Of a stretch of DNA of 17,661 nt, positions 6,853-13,974 are shown one piece after another. The stretch comes from Campylobacterales bacterium (lineage in GTDB: Bacteria > Campylobacterota > Campylobacteria > Campylobacterales > Arcobacteraceae): the NCBI GenBank assembly GCA_016784825.1, contig JADHTT010000003.1:1-17661 (forward strand). Reading direction: 5' to 3'. The first letter of the stretch is position 1; each line of letters starts with the position of its first letter. The notes beneath the pieces are model-generated. The model saw nothing but the letters and a program-made list of their open reading frames with translations. It had not been told where the DNA came from and made no database searches. Position numbers and translations under genes: made by a program.

Positions 6853-8209
6853 AAGATATAACAATTTTGTCTCCAATATTTATAAAACCAGATGATATTT
6901 TATTCTCATCCATTAGCCTCTTTAAATCTACTTTAAAATCTTTTGCAATCTTTGATAATGTATCTCCATTCTTTACAATATATATTTCATCATTTTTAGG
7001 AGCAAATTCAGGATCTATAGGGATAATTAGTTTTTGATTCACAGATAATATATTTGATTTTAATTTATTGAATTTCTTAATTAGTTTATAATTACACTTA
7101 TATCTTTTACCAATCTTATATAAAGAATCGCCAGATTTAACCTTGTGCATTGCATATTTAGACTCACCTAGATTTTCTATATTTGCTTGAAACCTTGATA
7201 GTCTAGAATATGGAATATATATATTACAAGTATCTTCTTCAAAAGGGAGTATCCCTTGTTTTATTTGTTTATTTATAGCATATATATCTTCATACTTCAT
7301 ACCAACTAATTTAGCTACATCTTTTAAAAGAACTCCACCTTTTACATCAACTGATGCTATAGGTTGACCAATACCAATATTTAAAAGATGTTTATTGTCA
7401 TTTACTATAAATTCACGATTATTCATTAATCCAAGCGCAATAATCTTTCTTATATATCTTTGGCTTTCCCCTGGAAGATATTGTCTTTCTAAGCCTTGTT
7501 GAACCTTAAGTAATTGCTTAATCCCTGGAGTATAGTTATACTCTTTTACCTTTTTATAAACACCATAAAGCTTAGAAAATGGTAACTGGTCTCTTTGATA
7601 TAGTCTAATAATTTGTCTATATTCTCTTGTAGTTTTTGTATTTTTATTATCTTCAAGATACATATCAAGAGTAGCTCGAGTTAAAGCTTCATATACCCTA
7701 CCCTCACCACAATTATAAGCAATTGCAGCAAGATACCACTTACCAAATCTCTGTTTCAAAGATTTCAAATATGTTACTGCTGCTCTAGTAGACTTAACAA
7801 TATCCATTCTTTCATCTATATATTCATCTTGTTTAAGTCCATAATTTTCACCAGTTCTAGGCATAAATTGCCACAAGCCTAAGGCCTTTTTATACGACTT
7901 TGCATTTAATGAGAAATTTGATTCAGCCATTACAAGATAAAGAAAAGCAGGTGGGATATCGTTCTGCTTTAAAATTTGTTTGATTGTAGGTACAAAAAGA
8001 TGTGCATCATCTAAATGCTTTGCATATTTTCTTTGATTTTGATTTACAATATGTTTATATGTCTCTTGTAGTTTCGAATCTGTGATAAAGGACTTATCTA
8101 AGTCTAGATCTTCTAATATTTTCAAATCACTGTAAACAAATGCTGAATTTACTAGTGACCCAAAAGATAATGTTGACAATAATAAAATACTAAAAACTAT
8201 TTTAGACAA
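6845..8209 (-). CDS. Membrane-bound lytic transglycosylase, MltD-like, with two LysM domains
   Basis: A 454-residue exported lytic transglycosylase that would cut the glycan backbone of peptidoglycan. An N-terminal signal peptide (about residues 1-23) is followed by an SLT goose-type lysozyme domain with catalytic Glu96 in MAESNFSLNAKS, the GLWQFMPRTGENYGL motif (111-125) and AYNCGEGRVYEAL (164-176). Two LysM carbohydrate-binding repeats close the protein (about 354-397 and 409-452, VKSGDSLYKIGKRY and VKNGDTLSKIAKDF). The start is a TTG at 8207-8209 with AAAGG six bases upstream. No lipobox is seen, so it may be periplasmic rather than a true lipoprotein. It overlaps rlpA. Confidence 0.9.
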   Translation of the reverse strand: MSKIVFSILLLSTLSFGSLVNSAFVYSDLKILEDLDLDKSFITDSKLQETYKHIVNQNQRKYAKHLDDAHLFVPTIKQILKQNDIPPAFLYLVMAESNFSLNAKSYKKALGLWQFMPRTGENYGLKQDEYIDERMDIVKSTRAAVTYLKSLKQRFGKWYLAAIAYNCGEGRVYEALTRATLDMYLEDNKNTKTTREYRQIIRLYQRDQLPFSKLYGVYKKVKEYNYTPGIKQLLKVQQGLERQYLPGESQRYIRKIIALGLMNNREFIVNDNKHLLNIGIGQPIASVDVKGGVLLKDVAKLVGMKYEDIYAINKQIKQGILPFEEDTCNIYIPYSRLSRFQANIENLGESKYAMHKVKSGDSLYKIGKRYKCNYKLIKKFNKLKSNILSVNQKLIIPIDPEFAPKNDEIYIVKNGDTLSKIAKDFKVDLKRLMDENKISSGFINIGDKIVISYE

Positions 8210-8261
8210 ATAAAACCTTTATACTTATTGTCCTTATTTTATCTAAAAATTGATTAATAAT

Positions 8262-9041
8262 CTAAACTGATAGATTAAATAATTTTATAGCATTTTTTGT
8301 AGTTAGATTTTGTACCTCATCATCACTCATATCAATCAATTGAGATATCTTTTTTGAAATATGTGTTGTAAATTTTGGTTCATTTCGTTCACCTCTATGT
8401 GGATGTGGCGTAAGATATGGTGCATCGGTTTCAATAAGTAACTTATCAAGTGGAATTTTTGGAAATACATTAATAAGCTTTTTTGCATTTTTAAATGTCA
8501 CCACTCCACCTATACCAAAATAAAAATTTTGATCTGCTAGTGATATTAGTTGCTCATCTGCATTGTAACAATGCAGCACTCCACCAACCTCATTGGCATT
8601 ATTTTCTAGTAAAATTGTTTTACTATCACATGAAGCATCTCTTATATGTACTATCAAAGGCTTGTTAACTTTTTTTGCAAATTCAATTTGCTTAATAAAT
8701 ATCTCTTTTTGTAAAGCAATATTTTCCAACTTTGCAGTCTCATCATCAGGGAGCCTATAATAATCAAGTCCACACTCACCAACTGCTACACACTTTGGAT
8801 GATTTACATATTTTTCCATAATACTTATATCAAAATTATCAATATCATATGGATGTACACCCACAGCGAAAAATATATTTTCATACTTTTCGCTCAAACT
8901 TACTGCACGAGGAAGATCATTTAGATCAGCACCTGGAATAATAAATGCTTCAACTCCATCATCAATGGCTCTTTGAATAACCTCATCTACATCATCATAA
9001 AATTTTGCATTATCAAGATGAGTATGCGTATCAATGATCAT
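8262..9041 (-). CDS. tatD: TatD-family metal-dependent deoxyribonuclease
   Basis: TatD proteins are cytoplasmic amidohydrolase-fold enzymes with 3'-5' exonuclease activity, implicated in DNA repair and turnover. The 259-residue protein keeps all expected metal ligands: HTH at residues 6-8 in DTHTHLD, Glu89 in GECGLDYYR, His132 in VHIRDA, His157 in LHCYN and Asp206 in ETDAPYLTPHPHRGERNEP (split here at the Pro). Length is typical. The ATG overlaps the hslU stop (TAATG), and a 52-base gap separates it from the lytic transglycosylase. Whether it is the TatD or YcfH subtype cannot be decided from motifs alone. Confidence 0.93.
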   Translation of the reverse strand: MIIDTHTHLDNAKFYDDVDEVIQRAIDDGVEAFIIPGADLNDLPRAVSLSEKYENIFFAVGVHPYDIDNFDISIMEKYVNHPKCVAVGECGLDYYRLPDDETAKLENIALQKEIFIKQIEFAKKVNKPLIVHIRDASCDSKTILLENNANEVGGVLHCYNADEQLISLADQNFYFGIGGVVTFKNAKKLINVFPKIPLDKLLIETDAPYLTPHPHRGERNEPKFTTHISKKISQLIDMSDDEVQNLTTKNAIKLFNLSV

Positions 9042-10369
9042 TATAGAATATACCTTGCTGTATCTTCATCTTCAACTATATCATTAAGTTTTTCATGCAC
9101 TAATTCTTTTGTCACGATAAAAGTCTCTCCACTATGCTCATTTGCATCATATGAAATATCTTCAATAACTCTCTCAATAACAGTATGTAATCTTCTTGCA
9201 CCAATATCTTCTGTCTTCTCATTTGCATTAACAGCTAAAGAAGCAAACGATCTAATAGCCTCATCTTCAAATTCTAGTGTTACATCTTCAACATCTAATA
9301 ATGCTTTGTATTGTTTTAGAAGTGAGTTTTTTGTATTTGTTAATATCTTATACATAGCATCTTCATCAAGTGCATTTAGTTCAACTCTAAGAGGAAATCT
9401 CCCTTGAAGTTCTGGAAGCATATCAGATGGTTTACTCACATGAAATGCACCAGCAGCTATAAATAATATATGATCTGTCTTTACTTGTCCATATTTTGTC
9501 TGAACGCTGCTACCCTCTACTATTGGAAGCAAATCCCTTTGAACTCCCTCTTTGCTAGGGTCTGCATTTTGTCCATTTGAACCTGCAGCAATCTTATCAA
9601 TCTCATCTAAAAATATAATACCACCATCTTGTGCTCTTTTAACAGCTTCTATCTTGATAGCTTCATGATCAAGAAGATTCTCACTTGCTTCAGATTTTAA
9701 AATCTCTTTAGCATCTTTAATTGTTACTTCTTTTTTAATTTTCTGATCTTTAGCACCTTTTAGCATATTATTTAAGCTATCAGACATTGCAGTAAAATCC
9801 ATAGGCATATTACTATCAATCACCTCTATATGAGTTCTTTTAGGTACTTCTATTGTAATCTTTTTATCATCCATAGATCCATCTAAAAGCTTTTTCTCCA
9901 TAAGATTATATGTCTTAATAAATGATTCTCTAGCTAAATCACTAGCAGACTCTGGAAGTGGTGGCACTAATATCTCAATAATTTGTCTTAATACCTCTTT
10001 ATCAATATCACCAATAATTGAATCTTTGTATTCTTTTGTAACAATATTAATAGACTCAAATACCAAATCTCTTATCATTGATTCTACATCACGACCTACA
10101 TATCCCACTTCTGTGTATTTACTAGCTTCTACTTTAACAAATGGTAAGCCCATCATTTTAGCTAGTCTTCTAGCAATCTCTGTTTTTCCAACACCAGTAG
10201 ATCCTATCATAAGTATATTTTTTGGCATGATTTCATCTTGAAGCTCAGCGCTTAATTGCATTCTTCTATATCTATTTCTAAGTGCTAATGCAATAGTCTT
10301 TTTTGCATTTTGTTGACCAATTACATAATCATCTAAATATGCTACAATCTGCTTAGGAGTCATATCCAT
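9041..10369 (-). CDS. hslU: HslU ATPase subunit of the HslUV protease
   Basis: HslU is the AAA+ unfoldase that feeds substrates into the HslV peptidase. The 442-residue protein starts with the family N-terminus TPKQIVAYLDDYVIGQ, has Walker A GSTGVGKT (residues 56-63), the pore loop GYVGRD (89-94), an inserted I-domain (about 110-235), Walker B IIFLDEID (251-258) and the GRFPLRVEL sensor region. The C-terminus ending ARYIL corresponds to the tail that docks into HslV pockets and activates it. HslU itself shows no damage. Its ATG overlaps the ancestral hslV stop (TAATG), so its translation was probably coupled to hslV, which now ends early 75 bases upstream. Confidence 0.96.
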   Translation of the reverse strand: MDMTPKQIVAYLDDYVIGQQNAKKTIALALRNRYRRMQLSAELQDEIMPKNILMIGSTGVGKTEIARRLAKMMGLPFVKVEASKYTEVGYVGRDVESMIRDLVFESINIVTKEYKDSIIGDIDKEVLRQIIEILVPPLPESASDLARESFIKTYNLMEKKLLDGSMDDKKITIEVPKRTHIEVIDSNMPMDFTAMSDSLNNMLKGAKDQKIKKEVTIKDAKEILKSEASENLLDHEAIKIEAVKRAQDGGIIFLDEIDKIAAGSNGQNADPSKEGVQRDLLPIVEGSSVQTKYGQVKTDHILFIAAGAFHVSKPSDMLPELQGRFPLRVELNALDEDAMYKILTNTKNSLLKQYKALLDVEDVTLEFEDEAIRSFASLAVNANEKTEDIGARRLHTVIERVIEDISYDANEHSGETFIVTKELVHEKLNDIVEDEDTARYIL

Positions 10370-10443
10370 TATTTCGTATCCTCTAATTTTAATATTTTAA
10401 TATTTTGATTTGTATATATACATAGTTCTCCAGCAGTCATTAG
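10369..10443 (-). pseudogene. hslV: Detached C-terminal codons of hslV
   Basis: Directly after the hslV TAA, the same reading frame holds 24 codons reading LMTAGELCIYTNQNIKIL and then KLEDTK, followed by a TAA at 10369-10371 that overlaps the hslU ATG. ICIYTN or LCIYTN is a hallmark of the HslV C-terminus. The frame has an ATG two codons after the premature stop (10438-10440), so ribosomes could restart there, make a 23-residue peptide and stay coupled to hslU. No other lesion is seen, which means the mutation is recent or the stop is an error in the sequence. Confidence 0.8.
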
Positions 10444-10917
10444 TTATTCTATTACTAATTCTTCTGGTTCTAAATTTGAGTGTTTTTTCAAAGCCCTAGC
10501 TGCTGCTATTGCAAAGTTTCCACCACTACCTATAGATGCTAATGCACCATCTTCAGGCTCAACTACATCTCCAGTACCACTTAAAATAAAGATATGTTCT
10601 GCATTTAATACAAGCATCATAGCTTCTAGTTGTCGCAGGTGTTTATCTTTTCTCCATTCTTTTGAGAAATTAACAACAGCCTTAAGCAGATCACCTTTAG
10701 AATTTTCTAAGTGATTTTCAAACATATCAAAAAGATTAAATGCATCCGCTGTACTACCAGCAAATCCTGCTAATACTTCACCCTTGTTTCCAACTTTTCT
10801 AATCTTTGTTGCATTATTTTTTAATACTGTATTACCAAACGTCACTTGACCATCACCACCAATTACAGCTTGACCATTAGAACTTTTATATGCAAGTATA
10901 GTTGTTGCATCAAACAT
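10444..10917 (-). CDS. hslV: HslV peptidase subunit, truncated by an in-frame stop
   Basis: HslV is the proteasome-like threonine peptidase of the HslUV complex. The start [11 protein letters not shown] implies a short propeptide removed to expose the catalytic Thr at residue 5, as in Campylobacterota homologues. [28 protein letters not shown] and [18 protein letters not shown] match the family. The frame ends at TAA (10444-10446) after 157 residues, but the same frame continues as LMTAGELCIYTNQNIKIL and ends exactly at the hslU start. Compared with E. coli HslV (AEKALDIAGDICIYTN) the TAA stands where a small residue is expected; TCA to TAA is a one-base change. The lost part is a core strand, so the product is probably inactive unless the stop is an assembly error. 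It starts 2 bases after rplI. Confidence 0.9.
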   Translation of the reverse strand: MFDATTILAYKSSNGQAVIGGDGQVTFGNTVLKNNATKIRKVGNKGEVLAGFAGSTADAFNLFDMFENHLENSKGDLLKAVVNFSKEWRKDKHLRQLEAMMLVLNAEHIFILSGTGDVVEPEDGALASIGSGGNFAIAAARALKKHSNLEPEELVIE

Positions 10918-10919
10918 AC

Positions 10920-11363
10920 CTATTCTCCAATTACATCAATAGTAGCAATAGCATGTATACCATGACCCAATTTACAATCAGCTTCATATATTCCTGGCAT
11001 TTTAATCTTTTTATCTAAGTTTATTTGTTTCTTATCAATTACAATTGAATTTTCACCTAAAGTTGTGGCAATCTCTTTAGTTGTAATACTACCAATAAGA
11101 TGTCCATTTGCTCCAACTTTATGCTTTATAGTAAATTTAGAAGCCTCTATAATTTCTTTAAAATCATTTGCATCTTTTAACTCTTTTTCGTGTGCAATTC
11201 TCATATCTTCTTGATCTTGCTTCCATTGCTCAATCACTTCAGGAGTTGCATTTTTTGCAAACCCCTTCCCTATTAAAAAATTTTGCCCATATCCTGGCTT
11301 TACCTCTTTTATCTCACCGGCTTTACCTAGTGACTTTACATCTTTAATTAATAAAACTTTCAT
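10920..11363 (-). CDS. rplI: Large ribosomal subunit protein bL9
   Basis: L9 binds 23S rRNA at the base of the L1 stalk and helps keep the reading frame. The 147-residue protein begins [18 protein letters not shown] with the family signature [13 protein letters not shown] (about residues 24-36), then a long charged connecting helix ([20 protein letters not shown]) and the C-terminal domain with [20 protein letters not shown]. Length is typical. AGGA lies 7 bases before the ATG. It is the first gene of the minus-strand block, transcribed away from the 63-residue plus-strand gene, and likely driven from the palindromic -10 region at 11391-11404. Confidence 0.96.
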   Translation of the reverse strand: MKVLLIKDVKSLGKAGEIKEVKPGYGQNFLIGKGFAKNATPEVIEQWKQDQEDMRIAHEKELKDANDFKEIIEASKFTIKHKVGANGHLIGSITTKEIATTLGENSIVIDKKQINLDKKIKMPGIYEADCKLGHGIHAIATIDVIGE

Positions 11364-11390
11364 TACTAAATCCTATACTTTTAATTTTTC

Positions 11391-11404
11391 TTATTGTACA
11401 ATAA
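11391..11404. promoter_or_regulatory. 14-bp perfect palindrome, likely divergent -10 elements
   Basis: TTATTGTACAATAA is its own reverse complement. It contains TACAAT on the plus strand (11397-11402) and TACAAT on the minus strand (11398-11393), each close to a sigma-70 -10 box. On the minus strand this would start transcription near 11386, giving rplI a leader of about 23 bases with its AGGA site. On the plus strand transcription would start near 11409, just before the small plus gene. No convincing -35 box is seen on either side, as is usual for Campylobacterota. A repressor operator is the alternative reading. Confidence 0.5.
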
Positions 11405-11423
11405 CTTTATGAAAAGTATAATA

Positions 11424-11615
11424 ATGATAAATCAAAGATTAGATGAGATAAAAGATGAAGTGATGGCCTTAGTGGATAACCAAAAAATTTCACTTACCAA
11501 TAAAAATATATTGATGCAACCACTTGTAGAAGAAAAGAAATTACTAGCCGCAACACTAGTGCATCTTGAGAAAATTAAAAACACAGACTATAGAGGTCTG
11601 TGTGGTGGTGGATGA
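11424..11615 (+). CDS. Unrecognised 63-residue helical protein
   Basis: A short charged protein, MINQRLDEIKDEVMALVDNQ onwards, that looks like two or three amphipathic helices and ends in YRGLCGGG. I do not recognise the family. I prefer the ATG at 11424; the in-frame ATG at 11409 would add MKSII but lies at the predicted transcription start, and neither start has a clear ribosome-binding site. The stop TGA overlaps the ATG at 11612 of the next gene (ATGA), so the two genes look translationally coupled and may work together. The glycine-rich end with a single cysteine, just before the coupled gene, is unusual. Nothing shows whether it binds nucleic acid, metal or protein. Confidence 0.65.
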   Translation: MINQRLDEIKDEVMALVDNQKISLTNKNILMQPLVEEKKLLAATLVHLEKIKNTDYRGLCGGG

Positions 11616-11694
11616 TTAAGGATAAGCTATATATTTTATAGATGATCAAGCAATATCCAATCAAGATATTTTAATAAATCATATTTATCCTAAT
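11612..11694 (+). pseudogene. Out-of-frame 5' end of the LFTR-like gene
   Basis: An ATG at 11612-11614 overlaps the TGA of the upstream gene and gives MIKDKLYIL before a TAG at 11639-11641. The frame of the main downstream ORF is open from 11626 and reads YFIDDQAISNQDILINHIYP up to its first ATG at 11695, although it contains no start codon there. Removing two bases from the TATATAT tract (11628-11634) joins the halves as MIKDKLYFIDDQAISNQDIL. The joined gene would have 231 residues, a normal length for the family. A frameshift is therefore likely, by slippage in the TA repeat or by an assembly error. Confidence 0.65.
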
Positions 11695-12309
11695 ATGCTA
11701 GAAGACTACTATCTTGCAGATGATTTCTCGCCACAGTTTTACATTAAACTAGCAAAGGCTGGTTTTATTAGTACTAGTACACCTTATCAAGGTATGATAC
11801 TTTTACTTCCAGAGATACAAAAAGAGTATGCCATATTAGATTTTGAAAATCTACATATAAGTAAAAAATCTAAAAAACTACTTTCTAAAAAAGAATACAA
11901 AATCACTATAAACACTAAATTAGAGCAAGTGATTAATAAAATTCAACAACACCATAAACAAACTTGGATATCTTTAGAATATGAAATACTTTTAAAACAA
12001 TTATCAAAATTTAAAGATCAAAACTTTGAACTTATTAGCTTTGAACTAAATGATTTAAATGATAAATTAATATCTGGTGAAATTGGCTATATTATAGGTA
12101 AAACATATACAAGCTTAACAGGGTTTTATGATACGCAGTATAGTGGATATGGAAACTTACAGCTTATACTCTTGGGTCAATATTTAGAAGAAAATAATTT
12201 TGACTTTTGGAATCTAGGACATACTTGTCCAAATTATAAATTTGAATTAGGTGCCAAAGTCTATAAAAGAGATCAGTTTTTAAAAAGATGGTTAAAAAGC
12301 ATAAATTAG
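11695..12309 (+). CDS. Divergent leucyl/phenylalanyl-tRNA-protein transferase-like protein
   Basis: The 204-residue ORF aligns by eye along its length with Aat (LFTR), the GNAT-fold enzyme that adds Leu or Phe to protein N-termini. LADDFSPQFYIKLAKAGFIS (residues 8-27) corresponds to the GGDLSPERLLxAYRxGIFPW region; LHIS (53-56), YKITIN (68-73), TWIS (90-93), ISGEIGYIIGKTYTSLTGF (126-144) and LQLILLGQYLEENNFDFWNLG follow the Aat order. Residues usually tied to catalysis differ: the FPW, CGES and DCQ positions read STS, YTSL and NLG. So it is a family relative whose activity cannot be assumed. The first 27 or so residues lie upstream, apparently separated by a frameshift; ATG 11695 is the only start codon in this frame. 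Coupled to the 63-residue gene. Confidence 0.7.
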   Translation: MLEDYYLADDFSPQFYIKLAKAGFISTSTPYQGMILLLPEIQKEYAILDFENLHISKKSKKLLSKKEYKITINTKLEQVINKIQQHHKQTWISLEYEILLKQLSKFKDQNFELISFELNDLNDKLISGEIGYIIGKTYTSLTGFYDTQYSGYGNLQLILLGQYLEENNFDFWNLGHTCPNYKFELGAKVYKRDQFLKRWLKSIN

Positions 12310-12327
12310 ATAGAATTTATTATAGAT

Positions 12328-12474
12328 ATGAATAAACCCAATAGAATTGAATTTGGTAAACTTGTAGCAAATAAAAAAAATGCCGTTTTCTTATGTATAT
12401 ATGTAAAAGAGATATCACCTTGGAAATACTTTGATGACTCTTTTAAACACTATAAATGCCAGCTATTATTATGA
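12328..12474 (+). CDS. Possible 48-residue protein
   Basis: Between the LFTR-like gene and the converging CinA gene an ATG-to-TGA frame encodes MNKPNRIEFGKLVANKKNAV, then FLCIYVKEISPWKYFDDSFK and HYKCQLLL. The composition (balanced charged, aromatic and aliphatic residues, no long lysine runs) looks more like protein than random AT-rich DNA. There is no good ribosome-binding site upstream, and it is too short to judge by family. It could also be the remaining N-terminus of a longer decayed gene. The rest of 12475-12532 shows no gene. Confidence 0.4.
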   Translation: MNKPNRIEFGKLVANKKNAVFLCIYVKEISPWKYFDDSFKHYKCQLLL

Positions 12475-12514
12475 TAGATAGAAAGGAAAGGGGATAAACA
12501 AATAGCTTAAAAGT

Positions 12515-12544
12515 GGTAGACTATTATTAACTCTACCCTTTTTT
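12515..12544 (+). terminator. Weak candidate terminator for the plus-strand island
   Basis: A 6-bp stem (GGTAGA at 12515-12520 with TCTACC at 12532-12537), an 11-base loop and a run of six T after one C form a rho-independent-like structure for plus-strand transcripts. It overlaps the end of the converging CinA gene. The stem is short and the loop large, so the call is tentative. Confidence 0.3.
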
Positions 12545-13279
12545 AATATCACTTAGTATAAATTTCACTTTATTTCTTTCACAAAATTCTACAAATTTAT
12601 CAAATTCATTTTCTACTAAACTTTTATCATACCCAGATACAGAAATAACTGCATATCTTTTATCGCCCTCAATAATTGGTAAAGATGACATATCCACATC
12701 AGAAGATATTGTTTTCATAGTATTAATTAACTCATTTTCACTACAATATGCACTCATTGTAAGTCTATATTTTGCTTCGTTTGCAGGGTATAGTTTGTCA
12801 AGTGCTTCTATTATCATAGATTGTGCCATAGATGGGAATCCAGGTACGAAGAAAAATCTATCTTCAAGATAAAAACCTGGTACATTTGTCACTACATTTT
12901 TAAGTAATTTTGCATCCAAAGCTAGATTTGCCATCTGTATTCTATGTGGATATGCATTATCTCCAAATTGTTCTAAAATCGCCTCTTTTGCACCACTATT
13001 TACTTCCATCTTTTTAGATGTAAAAACATTTGCAGCAGACTGCCTAGTACAGTCATCAGGAGTAGCACCAATACCACCAAAAGAAAACATCACAGATTTT
13101 GGATCATTTTTAATTAGAGTAAAGACTTGCTCCATAAAAGCTGGATCATCATCTATTACAAATGATCCTTTATGCTCCCAACCTCTTTTTAAAAGTTCAT
13201 TATTTAAAAATGAAAAATGGGCATCTTTACGACGCCCATTTAAAAGTTCTGTTCCAATAATTACAGAGTAAAAATTCAT
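12533..13279 (-). CDS. CinA-like molybdopterin-binding domain protein
   Basis: A 248-residue protein consisting of the MoCF/CinA N-terminal domain only. The start NFYSVIIGTELLNGRRKDAH and the motif MFSFGGIGATPDDCTRQSAA (about residues 64-83), in place of the usual GGLGPTxDD, are diagnostic, and VPGFYLEDRFFFVPGFPSMA fits the CinA GxP loop region. The C-terminal nicotinamide-nucleotide amidase domain of full CinA is absent. Single-domain members are often linked to ADP-ribose or nucleotide pyrophosphatase activity; the real substrate here is unknown. It follows the short adenylate kinase by 9 bases on the same strand, so the two probably share a transcript. Confidence 0.85.
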   Translation of the reverse strand: MNFYSVIIGTELLNGRRKDAHFSFLNNELLKRGWEHKGSFVIDDDPAFMEQVFTLIKNDPKSVMFSFGGIGATPDDCTRQSAANVFTSKKMEVNSGAKEAILEQFGDNAYPHRIQMANLALDAKLLKNVVTNVPGFYLEDRFFFVPGFPSMAQSMIIEALDKLYPANEAKYRLTMSAYCSENELINTMKTISSDVDMSSLPIIEGDKRYAVISVSGYDKSLVENEFDKFVEFCERNKVKFILSDIKKG

Positions 13280-13288
13280 ATTATTTAA

Positions 13289-13858
13289 CTATATTTTACT
13301 TTGGATAAATTTATCCATCTCTTCAACAATCTCTTCAATTGATCTTTCACCATCAATCTTTTTTAGTAACTCTTTTTCAGTGTAAAAACTTTGAATAACT
13401 TCTAATGGTTCAATATAAACTTTCATTCTATTATTAAATACTTCTACACTATCATCAGCTCCTCTTGAACGACCAAGAACTCTATCACAAGCAACATCTT
13501 CCGATACTTCTACTTCAATTACGTTTACTAACTGTACTTCATCTTCACTTAGTAGATATTTATCAAGCTCTTCCATCTGCTCTAAACTTCTAGGATATCC
13601 ATCGATCACCACTACATCTGTAGGAGCATTTTTAATTGCATTTACAATAGTTTTAATTGCTACTTCAATTGGTACTAAATTTCCTGCACTCATATATTTA
13701 TCTAAAGTTTTTCCAAGCTCACTATTAGTAGCAACTTCTGCTCTAAACATATCACCTGTTGAATAGTGTGTAATATTTTCATGTTTTGCAGCAATTAACT
13801 CAGCATCTGTAGTCTTTCCACTTCCTGGAGCACCTATAATTAAAAATAGTGATTTCAA
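13289..13858 (-). CDS. adk: Adenylate kinase, short form without LID domain
   Basis: Adenylate kinase interconverts ATP plus AMP and two ADP. The 189-residue protein has P-loop GAPGSGKT (residues 9-16), the AMP-binding [13 protein letters not shown] (about 31-43), GNLVP, the DGYPRS motif and GRSRGADDS where long enzymes carry the LID. It closely resembles the adenylate kinase I recall from Campylobacter (same N-terminus [15 protein letters not shown]), so it is probably the ancestral enzyme of this lineage. The start is TTG (13856-13858) with AAGGA six bases before. A perfect TATAAT box lies at 13886-13891 on the minus strand. A second, long adenylate kinase begins 117 bases away, divergently. 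Confidence 0.9.
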   Translation of the reverse strand: MKSLFLIIGAPGSGKTTDAELIAAKHENITHYSTGDMFRAEVATNSELGKTLDKYMSAGNLVPIEVAIKTIVNAIKNAPTDVVVIDGYPRSLEQMEELDKYLLSEDEVQLVNVIEVEVSEDVACDRVLGRSRGADDSVEVFNNRMKVYIEPLEVIQSFYTEKELLKKIDGERSIEEIVEEMDKFIQSKI

Positions 13859-13885
13859 ATCATTTCCTTTGTTGTTAATAACTGC

Positions 13886-13891
13886 ATTATA
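13886..13891 (-). promoter_or_regulatory. Consensus -10 box for the short adenylate kinase
   Basis: On the minus strand the sequence reads TTGGATATAATGC, an exact TATAAT. Transcription would begin near 13880, giving a leader of about 22 bases that contains the AAGGA site before the TTG start. No clear -35 box is visible. Confidence 0.55.
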
Positions 13892-13940
13892 TCCAAAACC
13901 AATTAAATGGACTCTTATGATTTATTAACTAGCTTTTGGC

Positions 13941-13946
13941 TACAAT
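13941..13946 (+). promoter_or_regulatory. Putative -10 box for the long adenylate kinase operon
   Basis: TTTTGGCTACAATC contains TACAAT, one base from consensus, about 29 bases before the adk ATG. Transcription from about 13953 would leave a short leader containing AAGGA. With the minus-strand TATAAT at 13886-13891 it makes a compact divergent promoter region between the two kinases. Confidence 0.45.
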
Positions 13947-13974
13947 CTATAAAAATAAATCAAGGATTTTAAGT

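Noticed and set aside
6853..6876. N-terminal extension of rlpA from a TTG
   Set aside because: It would place eight residues before the lipoprotein signal peptide; the ATG at 6850-6852 gives a proper signal sequence.
8973..9407. 144-codon open frame on the plus strand
   Set aside because: It lies antisense to the end of hslU and the start of tatD, is Ser-rich and low in complexity, and resembles no protein; both minus-strand genes are clearly real.
10444..10446. Programmed recoding of the hslV stop
   Set aside because: TAA is the least suitable stop for recoding, and I see no slippery site, SECIS-like hairpin or other stimulatory structure downstream; a mutation or sequence error is simpler.
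11417..11422. TATAAT on the plus strand as a promoter of the 63-residue gene
   Set aside because: It would start transcription after both plausible start codons; the TACAAT at 11397 fits better.
13936..13974. N-terminal extension of the long adenylate kinase from a TTG
   Set aside because: The TTG overlaps the putative -10 region, and the standard adenylate kinase N-terminus begins at the ATG at 13975, which has its own AAGGA.
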